The notes under the pieces are model-generated. The model was not told the DNA's origin and did no database searches. It saw only the letters and a program-made list of their open reading frames with translations. From Bacillus ectoiniformans (lineage in GTDB: Bacteria > Bacillota > Bacilli > Bacillales > Domibacillaceae): a stretch of DNA of 52,422 bases. The position numbers and the translations under genes were made by a program. The stretch spans positions 1 to 52,422 of the forward strand of contig NZ_JAFBES010000017.1 in the NCBI RefSeq assembly GCF_016908875.1, given 5' to 3'. Shown piece by piece: positions 52,337 to 52,422 of the stretch (position 1 is the stretch's first letter; every line of letters starts with the position of its first letter).

Positions 52337-52422
52337 TTTTTGGAGAGTTTGATCCTGGCTCAGGACGAACGCTGGCGGCGTGCCTAATACATGCAAGTCG
52401 AGCGGACTTGACTGGAGCTTGC
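52337..52422 (+). rRNA. 16S ribosomal RNA, 5' part
   Basis: TGGAGAGTTTGATCCTGGCT and the following CAGGACGAACGCTGGCGGCG are the universal bacterial 16S start. The mature end is set near 52337 by comparison with the usual bacillar 5' end. Only 86 nt are in the window; the V1 loop (GCGGACTTGACTGGAGCTTGC region) fits Bacillaceae but does not fix a species. Confidence 0.95.

Overview
The window looks like a chromosomal segment of an endospore-forming member of the Bacillaceae. Evidence: strong Shine-Dalgarno sites with ATG, GTG and TTG starts, moderately AT-rich DNA, a gamma-type SASP gene (sspE), the cortex enzyme PdaA, the FabL enoyl reductase, and gene order close to the Bacillus subtilis yfk-yfj-yfh-yga region ending at a ribosomal RNA operon (perR-ygzB-ygxA-16S). 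The species cannot be fixed from the 86 bases of 16S present.

Layout. Bases 1-94 are the 3' end of a group II intron (domains V and VI). 0.2-10.7 kb is a yfk-like block: two AGCS amino acid/sodium symporters, a DJ-1/PfpI stress protein, YfkK, a YtxH-type protein with the YihY/BrkB protein YfkH, the P-type ATPase ZosA with a PerR box inside its promoter, an OsmC protein, then chaA-yfkD behind a sigma-B-like promoter. 10.7-17.1 kb holds a CapA-like protein, a class I fumarase, pdaA, an AlkA-type glycosylase and an RlmCD-type RNA methyltransferase. 17.1-20.7 kb is an accessory patch: a SAM methyltransferase and divergent LysR regulator lie between partial copies of the rlmCD 3' end, with REP-like palindromes. 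20.9-28.7 kb carries a GNAT enzyme, a second OsmC, a chemoreceptor, a zinc-ribbon protein, a DUF421 membrane protein, a nitrilase-like protein, a DUF4825 lipoprotein, a sugar O-acetyltransferase and an NCS2 permease. 28.8-29.0 kb is a gene-free cluster of DnaA-box-like sites. 29.1-37.6 kb is the yfh block (yfhF, recX, an SDR, yfhH, yfhJ, a CwlK-like peptidase, yfhP, mutY, yfhS, fabL, sspE) plus ygaC. 37.7-52.4 kb is the yga block (ygaD, ygaE, gsaB, bcp, perR, ygzB, ygxA, 16S), interrupted by a five-gene peptide ABC transporter operon and with a small potassium-channel gene and a 2-hydroxyacid dehydrogenase added.

How genes work together. A peroxide/metal theme runs through the window: perR with its own PerR box, zosA with a PerR box in its core promoter, two OsmC proteins and Bcp. 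A general-stress theme is suggested by sigma-B-like promoters before the PfpI gene, the YtxH/yfkH pair and chaA-yfkD. Spore genes (pdaA, sspE) and housekeeping genes (mutY, recX, fabL, gsaB, rRNA) fill the rest.

The most interesting signals are non-coding or rearranged: the rlmCD 3'-end duplication around the methyltransferase/LysR pair, the DnaA-box cluster with a perfect 18-bp-arm palindrome, the REP-like elements placed at gene 3' ends (one of them translated as the YfhP C-terminus), and two arrays of strictly 21-bp-spaced units. I did not find a clear multi-gene novel defence or biosynthetic system.
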